Below, piece after piece: positions 1 through 9,481 of a stretch of DNA of 64,000 bases (positions within the stretch are counted from its first letter, which is position 1; each line of letters begins with the position of its first letter). Source of the stretch: an uncultured Sphingomonadaceae bacterium (lineage in GTDB: Bacteria; Pseudomonadota; Alphaproteobacteria; Sphingomonadales; Sphingomonadaceae). The notes below the pieces were generated by a model. It did not search any database and was not told the DNA's origin. It saw only the letters and a list, made by a program, of their open reading frames with translations. The stretch lies in the NCBI GenBank assembly GCA_947501695.1, contig CANMWO010000002.1, positions 761,327 through 825,326 on the forward strand. The letters are read 5' to 3'. The translations under genes and the position numbers were made by a program.

Positions 1-165
1 TTGAGCGGTTTTGTCGATGATGAGGACAAGGCGCGTGGGCGCCCCGCTATGGTGGAGTTTGATCAAGCCGGCGCACTGTTGGTCAGTGATGACGTTGGCG
101 GTATTATCTGGCGTGTATCGAAACCAGGAGCCCCAAAACCGGCATCTGCACCTGCCGCAGAATAA
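1..165 (+). CDS. PQQ-dependent sugar dehydrogenase, C-terminal fragment
   Basis: An open frame enters from the left edge and ends at TAA 163-165, giving the last 54 residues. The motif ARGRPAMVEFDQAGALLVSD followed by D-x-GG-x-IWRVS is the closing blade of the soluble PQQ glucose/sorbosone dehydrogenase (L-sorbosone dehydrogenase-like) beta-propeller family, which oxidises sugars in the periplasm. The tail after the propeller is short, Ala/Pro-rich and probably disordered. The gene converges on the AAA+ ATPase gene with only 4 nt between stops and no hairpin visible there. Family assignment rests on one blade only. Confidence 0.7.
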   Translation: MSGFVDDEDKARGRPAMVEFDQAGALLVSDDVGGIIWRVSKPGAPKPASAPAAE

Positions 166-169
166 TCTA

Positions 170-997
170 TTATAGCGACTTGCCTGCTCGTCCGGCCAGC
201 TCAACGATATATTGCCAAGCGACCCGGCCCGACCGGCTGCCGCGTTGCCGCGCCCATAAAAGTGCATCATCGCTTTCATATGCCAGATCATGGACTTCGG
301 CATAGCGATCTATCATCGCCAGATAATCATCCTGTGATGCGGCATGGAAACCAAGCCGCAAACCAAAGCGGTCTGACAGCGCCAATTTATCGTCAACGAC
401 ATCACGTGGATTAATCGGGTCATCCTGTTCGGCCATTTGCCGCGGGACAATATGGCGCCTGTTTGATGTAACATAGAGCCGAACATTATCTGGACGCGCG
501 GTAGCACCACCTTCCAGCATTGATCGCAACAACCGAGGCGCAGCGCTGCCTTCTTCGAAGCCAATATCATCGACAAACAAAATGTACGCGCGATCAGTCT
601 TGCCTAATGTCGCGAACAGATTAGGCAGGTCTTCGAGACTATCGGCACTCGCCTCAACCATCGCAATATCTGTGTCCGCTATGTGCAATTCACGTACCAC
701 TGATTTAACCAGCGCCGACTTGCCCATACCGCGAGAACCCCACAGCAAGACATCATGGGCGGCAAAACCATCGGCCAGCCGCTTGGTATTATCCAGCAAC
801 CGTGTCTTCTGATCCTCAATCCCGGTCAGCATATCCAGTGCAATGGGCGCAAAGCTATCAATCGCTTCAATGGTTTTCCCGGTCCAATGGAAGGCTGGAC
901 CCGAACTGATATCAGCAGGAGCAGAAGCAATCGGAGAAAGGCGTTCCAAAGCGTCTGCGATCCGTTGGAGCGTAGCCTTGGTTTCCCCGTCCGACAT
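170..997 (-). CDS. DUF815-type AAA+ ATPase
   Basis: A 275-residue protein with a P-loop ATPase core. Walker A (G-S-R-G-M-G-K-S, residues 87-94), Walker B (ILFVDD, about 139-144) and a sensor-1 asparagine in YVTSNRRH (about 175-182) are all present, so it should hydrolyse ATP. The residues after Walker B (Gly-Phe-Glu-Glu-Gly) and the arrangement fit the DUF815 family, whose biological role is unknown. It has no signal peptide or membrane segment and is probably cytosolic. The start ATG lies 1 nt after the stop of the upstream acyl-CoA dehydrogenase gene, so the two are co-transcribed. Whether they share a function is not evident. Confidence 0.85.
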   Translation of the reverse strand: MSDGETKATLQRIADALERLSPIASAPADISSGPAFHWTGKTIEAIDSFAPIALDMLTGIEDQKTRLLDNTKRLADGFAAHDVLLWGSRGMGKSALVKSVVRELHIADTDIAMVEASADSLEDLPNLFATLGKTDRAYILFVDDIGFEEGSAAPRLLRSMLEGGATARPDNVRLYVTSNRRHIVPRQMAEQDDPINPRDVVDDKLALSDRFGLRLGFHAASQDDYLAMIDRYAEVHDLAYESDDALLWARQRGSRSGRVAWQYIVELAGRAGKSL

Positions 998-998
998 A

Positions 999-2750
999 TC
1001 AGGCGACCAGTTCCTCGCTGTCGAGGCGATATAATATATCTGCCCCGTCCATGGCAGCCGCTTTCAAACCCATGGCTTCCGGTACAAGATGGTCCAGATA
1101 ATAGCGCGTCGTCACCAGTTTAGCTTTTAGGAACGGATCATTGCCGCCAGCCAGTTCTGCTTCGGCAATCCGCAGCTGCTTTTTCATCAACATACCGCAT
1201 GTTGCTGTCGCCAGCATGGTCATAAACGGATAGCTGCCGGCCAGCCGGTCATCAATCGACGCGTCGCCACTGGCCATCCAATTTGCAATATCTTCGACCG
1301 TCATAGCCAAGGTCATCAACCCATCTTCGTCTGCTGCCTCCGCCTTGATATCTGCGATAAGCCCCATCAAGGCATCGCCGCCATCAAGACCCAGTTTCCG
1401 GCCGACAAGATCAGCCGCTTGAATACCGTTCGTGCCTTCGTAAATCGGCGCGATACGCGCATCGCGAAAATGCTGGGCAGCGCCGGTTTCCTCAACAAAT
1501 CCCATGCCGCCATGTACCTGCACCCCGATAGAAGCGACTTCATTGCCAATATCCGTGCCGTATCCCTTGATCAGCGGGGTCAGGACTTCGGCCCGTGACT
1601 TCGCGCCTTCGATCCCAAGCGTAGCCCCGTCTACATGCGCTGTCGCATAGTAGAGCAACGCTCGCGCCGCCTGTGTCAACGCTTTGCTGCGCAAGATCAT
1701 CCGGCGCACGTCGGGATGCTCGATAATGGCCACAGGTTGCTTGTTCCCGCTACCGGCACGGGCGGATTGCACTCGATCGGTTGCGTAATAGATAGCTTGC
1801 TGCGTTGCCCGTTCTGCAATCTGTACGCCTTGCGAGCCAACATTGATGCGCGCATTGTTCATCATCGTGAACATCGCTTTCATCCCGCCAAATTCGCCAC
1901 CAATCATCTCGCCGATGCACTCGTCATTCTCGCCGTAGGCCATGACGCAAGTTGGTGAGGCATGGATACCGAGCTTATGTTCGATCGATACGCAGGTCAC
2001 ATCATTAGGCGCCGCGCTATTGCCATCGGCATCCAAATGAAATTTGGGAACGATGAACAAGGATATGCCCCGCGTCCCTTCCGGTGCGCCCGGCGTCCGG
2101 GCCAATACCAAGTGCACGATGTTGTCGGTCAGGTCATGTTCGCCAAAAGTAATATATATCTTCTGACCTTTGATCTTATATTTGCCCGCATGCTCACCTT
2201 CCGAAATCGGCTCGGCAGTGGCACGTAACGCGCCGACATCGGAGCCTGCCTGTGGTTCGGTCAGGTTCATTGTTCCGGTCCATTCGCCGGAAATCATTTT
2301 TTGCAAATAGGTCGCCTTTTGCTCGTCGCTGCCATGAGCGTGGATCGCCTCGACCGCGCCGAAACTCAGCATCGGGCAGAGAGTGAACGCAAAATTGGCC
2401 GCACCGCAAGTTTCGAGGATCAGTGCTGACAACGAATAAGGCAACCCCTGCCCGCCAAATTCTTCCGGACCATCAATCGATGCCCAACCGCCTTCGACAA
2501 ATTGACCATAGGCCTCTTTGAAACCAGCAGGCATGGTCACAGCACCATTATTCCATTTCGCACCAACCGTATCACCGATGCGGTTAATCGGGGCAAATTC
2601 TCCGGCCGCAAACTGGCCAATGCCTTCTACGATTGCTTCGACCATATCTTCGCTGGCACCCGCAAAGCGTTCATGCTCAGCTAACGCGCCAACATTGGCG
2701 ATATGTTTCAGGACGAAATTCTGTTCTCTGCTGGGCGCTGTAAAGCTCAT
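999..2750 (-). CDS. Acyl-CoA dehydrogenase, long form with C-terminal domain
   Basis: About 583 residues, longer than the roughly 380 of classical acyl-CoA dehydrogenases and typical of the long subfamily that includes methylmercaptopropionyl-CoA dehydrogenase (DmdC) and many uncharacterised members. The FAD/substrate motif LTEPQAGSDVGAL (about 163-175) and the IYEGTNGIQA segment carrying the catalytic glutamate (about 436-445) are intact, so it should perform FAD-dependent alpha,beta-dehydrogenation of an acyl-CoA and pass electrons to ETF. I chose ATG 2750; an in-frame TTG two codons upstream is less likely. Substrate cannot be told from sequence, and no dmd genes are nearby. It is first gene of a two-gene unit with the DUF815 ATPase. 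Confidence 0.92.
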   Translation of the reverse strand: MSFTAPSREQNFVLKHIANVGALAEHERFAGASEDMVEAIVEGIGQFAAGEFAPINRIGDTVGAKWNNGAVTMPAGFKEAYGQFVEGGWASIDGPEEFGGQGLPYSLSALILETCGAANFAFTLCPMLSFGAVEAIHAHGSDEQKATYLQKMISGEWTGTMNLTEPQAGSDVGALRATAEPISEGEHAGKYKIKGQKIYITFGEHDLTDNIVHLVLARTPGAPEGTRGISLFIVPKFHLDADGNSAAPNDVTCVSIEHKLGIHASPTCVMAYGENDECIGEMIGGEFGGMKAMFTMMNNARINVGSQGVQIAERATQQAIYYATDRVQSARAGSGNKQPVAIIEHPDVRRMILRSKALTQAARALLYYATAHVDGATLGIEGAKSRAEVLTPLIKGYGTDIGNEVASIGVQVHGGMGFVEETGAAQHFRDARIAPIYEGTNGIQAADLVGRKLGLDGGDALMGLIADIKAEAADEDGLMTLAMTVEDIANWMASGDASIDDRLAGSYPFMTMLATATCGMLMKKQLRIAEAELAGGNDPFLKAKLVTTRYYLDHLVPEAMGLKAAAMDGADILYRLDSEELVA

Positions 2751-2802
2751 CTTCAATCTATCCGCTATTGCTTGAAATCACGCTGGGCTATAGCGCCCTA
2801 TC

Positions 2803-3762
2803 ATGTCCGGCTCAAATGATCATATTAACGACAATGCGCGACGTTACGGCAAGCAGGCGATAGCCGATGCAACCACGCGGTTACAGGCCGGCGAACTGGT
2901 CGCTGTGCCCACTGAAACAGTCTATGGTCTGGCCGCCGATTCGACCAATGCTATCGCAATAGCAAATATTTATCGGACCAAAGGCCGCCCCGATTTCAAT
3001 CCGCTTATTGTTCACGTACCGGACATCGATGCGGCCAGAAAAATCGGGATGTTCAATGATCTGGCGGCCACACTCGCGGAAAAATTCTGGCCCGGCCCTC
3101 TAACATTGGTCATACCAAAAACATCTGACTGCCCCGTTACACCAGCGGTAACAGCTGGTCTCGATACCATCGCATTGCGTTGTCCGGCCCATCCCTTGAT
3201 GCAGGAACTACTGGAAGCCTCTGGGCTTTTCCTCGCTGCGCCATCAGCGAATAAAAGCGGCGAGATCAGTCCTACAACCGCGAAGCATGTCGAACGCAGC
3301 TTAAGAAGCGCTGTTCCTCTGATATTGGATGGAGGTCGTTGCGAAACCGGTGTTGAGTCAACTATAGTTGCGATCAGGGATGAGGATTATCAAATATTGC
3401 GCCCGGGTCCGATAACGAAGGAAGACCTGCAACGCATCATCGGCAAGCCCGGGATTGCAAAGCAAGTCTCGACTATCGAAGCACCTGGTCAATTGATGAG
3501 CCATTATGCACCATCCAAGCCGGTACGTATCAATGCAAAACAATCTGAACCAGACGAATATCATATCGGCTTTGGCGACATCGATGGCGACGATAATCTG
3601 TCGGCCAGCGGCGATCTAGCCGAAGCAGCGACCAACCTGTTTGCCGCGCTGCATGTTGCGGATGCTGCCGCTAAAGCACAGATTGCCGTAGCGCCAATCC
3701 CTAAAAGCGGTATCGGCTCGGCAATAAACGACCGGTTAAAGCGGGCTTCTCAACAAGAATAA
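2803..3762 (+). CDS. sua5: L-threonylcarbamoyladenylate synthase (Sua5 type)
   Basis: Makes threonylcarbamoyl-AMP from threonine, bicarbonate and ATP for the t6A modification at position 37 of ANN-decoding tRNAs, in the cytosol. The YrdC fold is marked by PTETVYGLAAD (36-46), KGRPDFNPL (60-68) and SANKSGEISPTT (148-159). At 319 residues it is the long Sua5 form: after the YrdC domain, GPITKEDLQ (202-210) and SHYAP (233-237) mark the linker and C-terminal Sua5 domain, absent from TsaC. It is divergent from the acyl-CoA dehydrogenase gene, with a 52-nt gap that must hold both promoters. Confidence 0.95.
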   Translation: MSGSNDHINDNARRYGKQAIADATTRLQAGELVAVPTETVYGLAADSTNAIAIANIYRTKGRPDFNPLIVHVPDIDAARKIGMFNDLAATLAEKFWPGPLTLVIPKTSDCPVTPAVTAGLDTIALRCPAHPLMQELLEASGLFLAAPSANKSGEISPTTAKHVERSLRSAVPLILDGGRCETGVESTIVAIRDEDYQILRPGPITKEDLQRIIGKPGIAKQVSTIEAPGQLMSHYAPSKPVRINAKQSEPDEYHIGFGDIDGDDNLSASGDLAEAATNLFAALHVADAAAKAQIAVAPIPKSGIGSAINDRLKRASQQE

Positions 3763-3876
3763 TGTGTTTTTTACATTGATTTACGGCCAAAAATTAGGTG
3801 ATTTGGTGAATTTGCGGTAAATCATAGCCGCGCAGCTCAACAGAGGCTGTGAACATTTCTTGGGGGAGTCAAGAAC

Positions 3877-4599
3877 ATGACGGCTATACAAAAATCACTT
3901 GCAGAATTTCTCGGTACCTTTTGGCTTGTCTTTGGCGGGTGCGGCAGCGCGGTTATCGCGGCCGCCTTTCCTGATGTGGGCATCGGCCTATTGGGCGTTT
4001 CACTGGCCTTTGGCTTGACAGTCGTGACCATGGCCTATGCCATTGGGCATATCAGCGGTTGCCACCTCAATCCCGCCGTCACTATCGGTCTTTGGGCCGG
4101 TGGACGCTTCCCAGCCAATGAAATTCCTGCCTATATAATCGCCCAAGTGGTCGGAGCAGTCGCCGCCGCAGCTGTGCTCTATCTCATTGTTACCGGTAAT
4201 CCTGACTATGACATTGCCGTCAACGGGCTTGCCGCCAACGGCGTCGGCGAGAAATCTCCCGGCGGCTATGCAATGGGCGCAGGAATAGCGATCGAAATAT
4301 TGCTGACCTTCTTCTTCCTGATCATCATCTTGGGTGCAACGGATGGAAGAGCGCCAGCGGGCTTTGCGCCGTTGGCGATTGGTCTCGGCCTGACACTGAT
4401 TCACTTGATCAGCATTCCCGTGACCAACACATCGGTCAATCCGGCACGGAGCACCGGTCCAGCGCTTATCGAAGGCGGTATCGCGCTTTCGCAACTTTGG
4501 ATTTTCTGGATTGCGCCAATTATCGGCGCGATTTTAGCTGGAATAACTTACAAGTTTTTCGGCAGCAATGCGCCAGATATTGATGGTACAAAAGGCTGA
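3877..4599 (+). CDS. aqpZ: Aquaporin Z
   Basis: A 240-residue, six-helix inner-membrane water channel. Both half-helix NPA motifs are present (65-67 in HLNPAVTIG and 188-190 in [12 protein letters not shown]), with the selectivity-filter arginine R191 directly after the second. The filter has the small-residue, histidine-containing arrangement of water-selective AqpZ, with His near 176 in the [12 protein letters not shown] segment. A purine-rich ribosome site (gggggag) lies 11-17 nt upstream of the ATG. It is a single-gene unit, closed by a strong hairpin 31 nt after the stop. Confidence 0.95.
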   Translation: MTAIQKSLAEFLGTFWLVFGGCGSAVIAAAFPDVGIGLLGVSLAFGLTVVTMAYAIGHISGCHLNPAVTIGLWAGGRFPANEIPAYIIAQVVGAVAAAAVLYLIVTGNPDYDIAVNGLAANGVGEKSPGGYAMGAGIAIEILLTFFFLIIILGATDGRAPAGFAPLAIGLGLTLIHLISIPVTNTSVNPARSTGPALIEGGIALSQLWIFWIAPIIGAILAGITYKFFGSNAPDIDGTKG

Positions 4600-4629
4600 T
4601 TCTGTCGGCAACATAGCTTAGTGGAAATC

Positions 4630-4661
4630 AAAGGGCCGGATCAGTTGATCTGGCCCTTTTT
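4630..4661 (+). terminator. Rho-independent terminator after aqpZ
   Basis: AAAGGGCCGGATCA pairs with TGATCTGGCCCTTT across a 2-nt loop (one G-T pair), followed by a short T run. It ends the aqpZ transcript before the RND efflux genes. Confidence 0.85.
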
Positions 4662-4741
4662 AGGTTAAAACCATATTTTTGTTGGTCAGCGCGCTTTCGC
4701 GACTTATGAAGGACCGTCGGGAGGGGACTAGATGGGCGTAT

Positions 4742-5794
4742 ATGACTGAGTGTAGTCAAAGATTTCTGGCGTTAATCGGGACCGTTTTGCTGCTTGGCTG
4801 CAGTGAAGCCGAGAGCGATGAGCAACCAAAAGAACGTGCCCCCGTTCCAGCTGCAACAATCATTGCCAGTACGGCCAGTCAGAATGAAACCATAACATCT
4901 GCGGGCACAGTGCGCCTGCGCCGGGAGACCGAACTCGGCTTCACCACATCCGGAAAAGTGTCCTCGGTCGGCTATGAAGAAGGCGATCGGGTAAAACGCG
5001 GTGCAACCTTGGCAGCACTGGACAACAGCACGGTATCGGCCGATCTCGAATCCGCCAAAGCAGAGCGCGACCGAGCCGCAGCAGAATATGGCCGGATCAA
5101 ATCCCTCTATGCAGATGGCTGGGTTACAAAGGCACGGCTGGAGCAAGCGGACGCCGCTTTGCGCAGTGCCAAAGCACGCGTTAGTGCTAGCGGCTTTGCC
5201 AACAGAACCGCCCATATTCATGCGCCCAGCAACGGCATAATCCTGAGCCGTAATATTGACGTAGGGCAGATTGTTTCCACTGGAACCACCGCCATTATCC
5301 TCGGGGAAACCGATAAAGGCTTCGTCTTAAAAGTCCCATTCGCTGATGCCGATGCATCGCGGGTACGCGTCGGCATGCGAGCCAACGTAACTATCTCTGC
5401 CATTTCAGACGCTGCCATCGAAGCCGTGGTTAGCGAAAAAGACGGCCGCGCAGATGAACGCACCGGTACGTTTGAAGTCAGCTTTCTGCTGCCCGCCAAT
5501 AGTCGGTTGCGGTCAGGCCAATTGGGAACCGTTGATATCGAAGTATCCCGCGATAATGAGGGTGCGATCGCCATTCCCGCTACCGCCATATTTGGTGTAC
5601 GATCCGGCGAGGGACTGGTTTTCGTCGTCGACAAGGACAAAAAAGTCAAAACCCGCAATGTCATCATTGGCGAATTGACAGATGATAGTCTGGAAATATC
5701 ATCCGGGCTGTCTGAAGGCGATGTCATAGTCGCCAACGGCACTGAAAAATTGCAAGACGGTGATGTCATTAAACCGATCAGCACGACCAAATGA
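4742..5794 (+). CDS. RND efflux periplasmic adaptor (membrane fusion lipoprotein)
   Basis: A 350-residue HlyD/AcrA-type adaptor. I place the start at ATG 4742 because it gives a clean lipoprotein signal: a hydrophobic run ending in LLGC with Cys20 as lipidation site. In-frame starts at 4679 (TTG) and the ATG near 4706 would only add a charged leader. A lipoyl-like half-motif (FTTSGKVSSVGYEEGDRVKRG, about 80-100), an alpha-helical hairpin (about 115-155) and a beta-barrel region follow in the usual order. It should bridge the RND pump encoded 35 nt downstream to an outer-membrane channel. No TolC-type gene is in the window. Confidence 0.9.
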   Translation: MTECSQRFLALIGTVLLLGCSEAESDEQPKERAPVPAATIIASTASQNETITSAGTVRLRRETELGFTTSGKVSSVGYEEGDRVKRGATLAALDNSTVSADLESAKAERDRAAAEYGRIKSLYADGWVTKARLEQADAALRSAKARVSASGFANRTAHIHAPSNGIILSRNIDVGQIVSTGTTAIILGETDKGFVLKVPFADADASRVRVGMRANVTISAISDAAIEAVVSEKDGRADERTGTFEVSFLLPANSRLRSGQLGTVDIEVSRDNEGAIAIPATAIFGVRSGEGLVFVVDKDKKVKTRNVIIGELTDDSLEISSGLSEGDVIVANGTEKLQDGDVIKPISTTK

Positions 5795-5829
5795 TCTGGT
5801 TGCAAGATTCTTTGTTGAGATTGCCATAG

Positions 5830-8800
5830 ATGCTTGCTGAATTTGTCATAAAGCGTTGGCAGTTGACGATGATATTGTTTTTGCTGTTGGTGGTTTTGGG
5901 CATCAGCGCCTTATCCAATATAACCCGTGCTGTTGATCCACATTTCCCCATTCCTGTCGTCAGCATCATTGCCGTTCTGCCCGGCGCCGATGCGCAAGAT
6001 ATGGAAGAGACGGTGGCCAAACCCATTGAAGAGGCTGTCCAAAGCCTGGATGATATCAAGGAGGTTCGTTCCAACAGCACCGATGGAGGCAGCACCATCA
6101 GTGTCGAGTTTACCGACTGGACGGGAGACGTAGAAGGCTATTTTGATGATGTAATCCGCGAGGTGAATGCCATTCGCGATACATTGCCGCAAAATCTCCA
6201 GCGCCTGGAATTCCGAAAGGTTCGCACCACGGAGGCAGCGGTGTTGCAACTTGCCCTTGTCAGTGAAACCGCATCATGGCGGCGATTAGACAAATATGCA
6301 GATGATTTGGTTGATAATCTGACTCGCTATCCCGGCGTACGCGAAGCTCGCATATTCGGCCTGCCTCAACCAGAGATCAGCGTAGAGATCGATCCCGCAC
6401 GATTATCGGAGTTGCAAGTTCCGGCCAGCACGGTTGCCAATGCATTGAACCAAGGAGGAATTGAACTTCCCGGCGGAGCGGTGCAAAGCGGCAATCGGCG
6501 GTTAAACGTCAAAGCGGGTGGCGTTTTTCGCAACTTGGAAGCCATCCGTGCTTTACCCCTGCGCGCTACCGGCGGAGCATTGCTGACCATTGATGACGTT
6601 GCGACGGTAAAATGGGGCGCGGCTGAACAGATATATCGCACGCGACACAACGGAAAGCGCGCCGTAATAGTGACGGCGACTCAAAAAGACGGCGTTGATG
6701 TGACCCGCCTGAGAAAAGAGCTCAGCGCAGAACTTGCCAACCAACGGACTAGCCTGCCTGCGGATATTAAACTGGCGTTGCAATTTGACCAGAGCCTCGA
6801 TGTAACGAGCCGCTTGAATGAGCTCACCCGTGATTTTGCCATCGCCGTCGGATTGGTGATTTTTACCTTATTGCCGCTTGGCCGACGCGCGTCGGCATTG
6901 GTGATGATTTCTATCCCCTTATCCTTGGCCTCCGGGCTGCTGGTTCTTTACGCGATGGGCTATAATCTCAGTCAACTTTCCATAGCCGGTTTCATTGTCT
7001 CGCTGGGCCTGTTGGTTGATGATAGCATCGTTGTTACGGAAAACATCGCGCGCCATTTACGGATGGGGAAAACGCGAACACAGGCGGCCATAGAGGCTAC
7101 GCTAGAAATCCGCGGCGCAGTTATCGGGTCAACGTTCGTTCTTATATTTGCTTTTGCACCGCTGTTATTTTTGCCGGGCGGAGCAGGCTCTTATACGCGC
7201 TCTTTTTATCTAGCCATCATGATGACAGTCGCGGCCTCCTTGGTAATCTCGCTATCGCTGATTCCATTTCTTGCCAGCCGCATGTTGCGCCGCGATGAAA
7301 ATCCAGAGGGCAACGCTTTGCTCCGTTGGCTGAACGAAAAAATACAAACCTTTTACAGTCCGTTCTTACATATAGCTTTAGGTGCGCCACGGAGGACCGT
7401 CACAATCGCAATGGTCCTCTGCATATCAGCCTTTGCGCTGGTTCCGTTGATGGGTTTCTCGCTCTTCCCAAATTCTGACTCGCCCTATTTCCGGGTATCG
7501 ATTGAAACAGAACAAGGTAGCAGCTTGAACCAAACCGATAAGGTCGTCAGCGAAGTTGCTAGAATTATGGAAGCGGAACCCTCGATCAAAGTCCGGGCAG
7601 AAAATATCGGCGCCGGCAATCCGCAGGTCTTTTATAACATTTTCGTCAGCGCAGAGCGTACCAACTATGGCGAAGTGCTGGCAGTGCTTGATGAGTGGGA
7701 TGCAGATGACGGGCCAGAAATGATCGCGCGGCTCCGAACAAAATTTGATGCAATAGCGGGCGCGCGCGTGAAGCTAGAACCTTTTCAAAATGGTCCGCCA
7801 ATTGCAGCACCTGTGGAAATCGAGATATCCGGGCCACAGCTTGATGTCCTGAAAGATCTCGCCGGTCAGGTTGAGGATATCTTGCGCGATACTCCGGGTG
7901 CCAGAGACATTAATAACCCGGTTGGAACAGACAAAATAGATCTTGATATCGGATTAGATGAACAAAAAGCAGCCTTGCTCAATATCCCGCCAGGTGAAGC
8001 GCGCCGGGCCATTCAACTAGCCATTAGCGGCGAACGGGCAGCGACTTTTCGGGATGAAGAAGGCGACAATTACCCGGTCACGGTGCGCTTACCATTGAAA
8101 GAAACGCAGCCGGTTTCTGCTTTAGACGATATTTACCTGGCTACCCGAAACGGCGATCCGGTCGCTTTGTCGCAAGTTACCAATCCAAAACTGGTCAATG
8201 TCCCGCCGCAAATTCAACGCAGCCAGTTGCAGCGGTCGGTATCGATTACCGCGCAGCTGGAATATAACGAAGTGGCGTCCATTGTGACCAACAATGCAGT
8301 TAGGAAGATCGAAAATATCGATTTTCCAGAAGGCTATTCATTCTACATTGGCGGGGAAAGCGAATCTATTGGCGACACATTTGGGAATCTGGGACCGATT
8401 GTATTCACAGCGGTACTCTTGATACTCGCCATTCTGGTGGCCGAATTCGGGCGTTTTAGAGAAACGATAGTCGTTGCGGGGGTTATTCCCTTGGGAACAT
8501 TTGGCGGGTTGATCGCGCAATATCTCTCGGGAAGTTCGCTCAGCTTCATGGGTGTGATCGGCTTTATTGCGTTGATAGGTATTGAGGTTAAAAACTCCAT
8601 ACTGCTGGTTGATTTTACCGCGAAGCTGCGCGAGCGGGGAATGCCTTTGCGAGAAGCAATTGAAAAAGCCGGCGAAGTTCGCTTTCTGCCGGTATTGCTC
8701 ACATCAGTTACTGCCATCGGTGGTTTGCTGCCGCTCGCTCTGCTTGGCGGAACACTTTATGCACCGGTTGCAATCATCATTATCGGCGGATTGATTAGTT

Positions 8801-8928
8801 CAACCTTGCTTTCTCGCGTTGTAACCCCAGCTATGTATTTACTAATCGCACGCCGGGATGAAGAACGGCGTGTGGAAGAACAGAAAAACGGTGACAGCGC
8901 TTCCCCCGATCAGACAGCGCCCGCCTAA
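5830..8928 (+). CDS. RND efflux transporter, inner-membrane permease
   Basis: A 1032-residue AcrB/MexB-superfamily pump with the usual two repeats of one TM helix, a large periplasmic loop and five TM helices. The TM4 motif GLLVDDSIVVTEN (about residues 396-408) carries the paired aspartates of the proton relay, as in HAE-1 drug pumps. The second half has the matching FIALIGIEVKNSILLVDF stretch. It follows its adaptor by 35 nt and precedes msrA by 9 nt, so one operon is likely. Substrate is unknown; HAE-1-like drug/biocide export is the best family-level guess. Confidence 0.92.
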   Translation: MLAEFVIKRWQLTMILFLLLVVLGISALSNITRAVDPHFPIPVVSIIAVLPGADAQDMEETVAKPIEEAVQSLDDIKEVRSNSTDGGSTISVEFTDWTGDVEGYFDDVIREVNAIRDTLPQNLQRLEFRKVRTTEAAVLQLALVSETASWRRLDKYADDLVDNLTRYPGVREARIFGLPQPEISVEIDPARLSELQVPASTVANALNQGGIELPGGAVQSGNRRLNVKAGGVFRNLEAIRALPLRATGGALLTIDDVATVKWGAAEQIYRTRHNGKRAVIVTATQKDGVDVTRLRKELSAELANQRTSLPADIKLALQFDQSLDVTSRLNELTRDFAIAVGLVIFTLLPLGRRASALVMISIPLSLASGLLVLYAMGYNLSQLSIAGFIVSLGLLVDDSIVVTENIARHLRMGKTRTQAAIEATLEIRGAVIGSTFVLIFAFAPLLFLPGGAGSYTRSFYLAIMMTVAASLVISLSLIPFLASRMLRRDENPEGNALLRWLNEKIQTFYSPFLHIALGAPRRTVTIAMVLCISAFALVPLMGFSLFPNSDSPYFRVSIETEQGSSLNQTDKVVSEVARIMEAEPSIKVRAENIGAGNPQVFYNIFVSAERTNYGEVLAVLDEWDADDGPEMIARLRTKFDAIAGARVKLEPFQNGPPIAAPVEIEISGPQLDVLKDLAGQVEDILRDTPGARDINNPVGTDKIDLDIGLDEQKAALLNIPPGEARRAIQLAISGERAATFRDEEGDNYPVTVRLPLKETQPVSALDDIYLATRNGDPVALSQVTNPKLVNVPPQIQRSQLQRSVSITAQLEYNEVASIVTNNAVRKIENIDFPEGYSFYIGGESESIGDTFGNLGPIVFTAVLLILAILVAEFGRFRETIVVAGVIPLGTFGGLIAQYLSGSSLSFMGVIGFIALIGIEVKNSILLVDFTAKLRERGMPLREAIEKAGEVRFLPVLLTSVTAIGGLLPLALLGGTLYAPVAIIIIGGLISSTLLSRVVTPAMYLLIARRDEERRVEEQKNGDSASPDQTAPA

Positions 8929-8937
8929 AAGGAGTTT

Positions 8938-9471
8938 ATGACTATGCAGGAAGCGATTTTCGCCGGTGGCTGTTTCTGGTGCACCGAAGCGATATTCAAC
9001 GACATTGCTGGCGTTCACAGCGTTGAAAGCGGTTATATTGGCGGTGCCAATCCAAACCCCACTTATCGCGAAGTCTGTTCCGGCACGACCGGACATGCCG
9101 AAGGGATCAAGATTGGTTTTGATCCTGATGTGGTAAGCTATGTTGATCTGCTCGACATATTCTTTGCAACCCATGAACCAACCCAGCTCAACCGTCAGGG
9201 CAATGACATCGGAACGCAATATAGATCCGCTATCTTCCCGTTGGACGACGATCAACGCGCCGCAGCAGTCGCGGGCATAGAACGGGCTGGCGCAGAGCGG
9301 TCGGAACCAATTGTGACCACGATAGAAGGACCGGCAACCTGGTATGTAGCAGAAGATTATCACCAGCAGTATTGGGCGGATGAAGGGCGTGGCAATCCGT
9401 ATTGTGTTGCCACAATCCCTCCGAAATTGCAGAAGCTACGAACCAGTTTTGCGAATAAATTAAAGGATTAG
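8938..9471 (+). CDS. msrA: Peptide-methionine (S)-S-oxide reductase
   Basis: Reduces methionine-S-sulfoxide in proteins and free methionine. The signature GGCFWCTEA (10-18) gives catalytic Cys12, and a C-terminal Cys in NPYCVAT (about 157-163) could act as the resolving thiol. It has 177 residues with no signal peptide, so the enzyme is cytosolic. Two in-frame ATGs (8938 and 8944) share one AAGGAG site; the second has the better spacing, so the true protein may be two residues shorter. It lies 9 nt after the RND permease gene and 10 nt before galU, inside a co-directional run. Confidence 0.95.
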   Translation: MTMQEAIFAGGCFWCTEAIFNDIAGVHSVESGYIGGANPNPTYREVCSGTTGHAEGIKIGFDPDVVSYVDLLDIFFATHEPTQLNRQGNDIGTQYRSAIFPLDDDQRAAAVAGIERAGAERSEPIVTTIEGPATWYVAEDYHQQYWADEGRGNPYCVATIPPKLQKLRTSFANKLKD

Positions 9472-9481
9472 AACCATTTCC

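Noticed and set aside
4679-4741. Upstream starts for the RND adaptor
   Set aside because: They add a charged leader before the lipoprotein signal and destroy its form; ATG 4742 is better.
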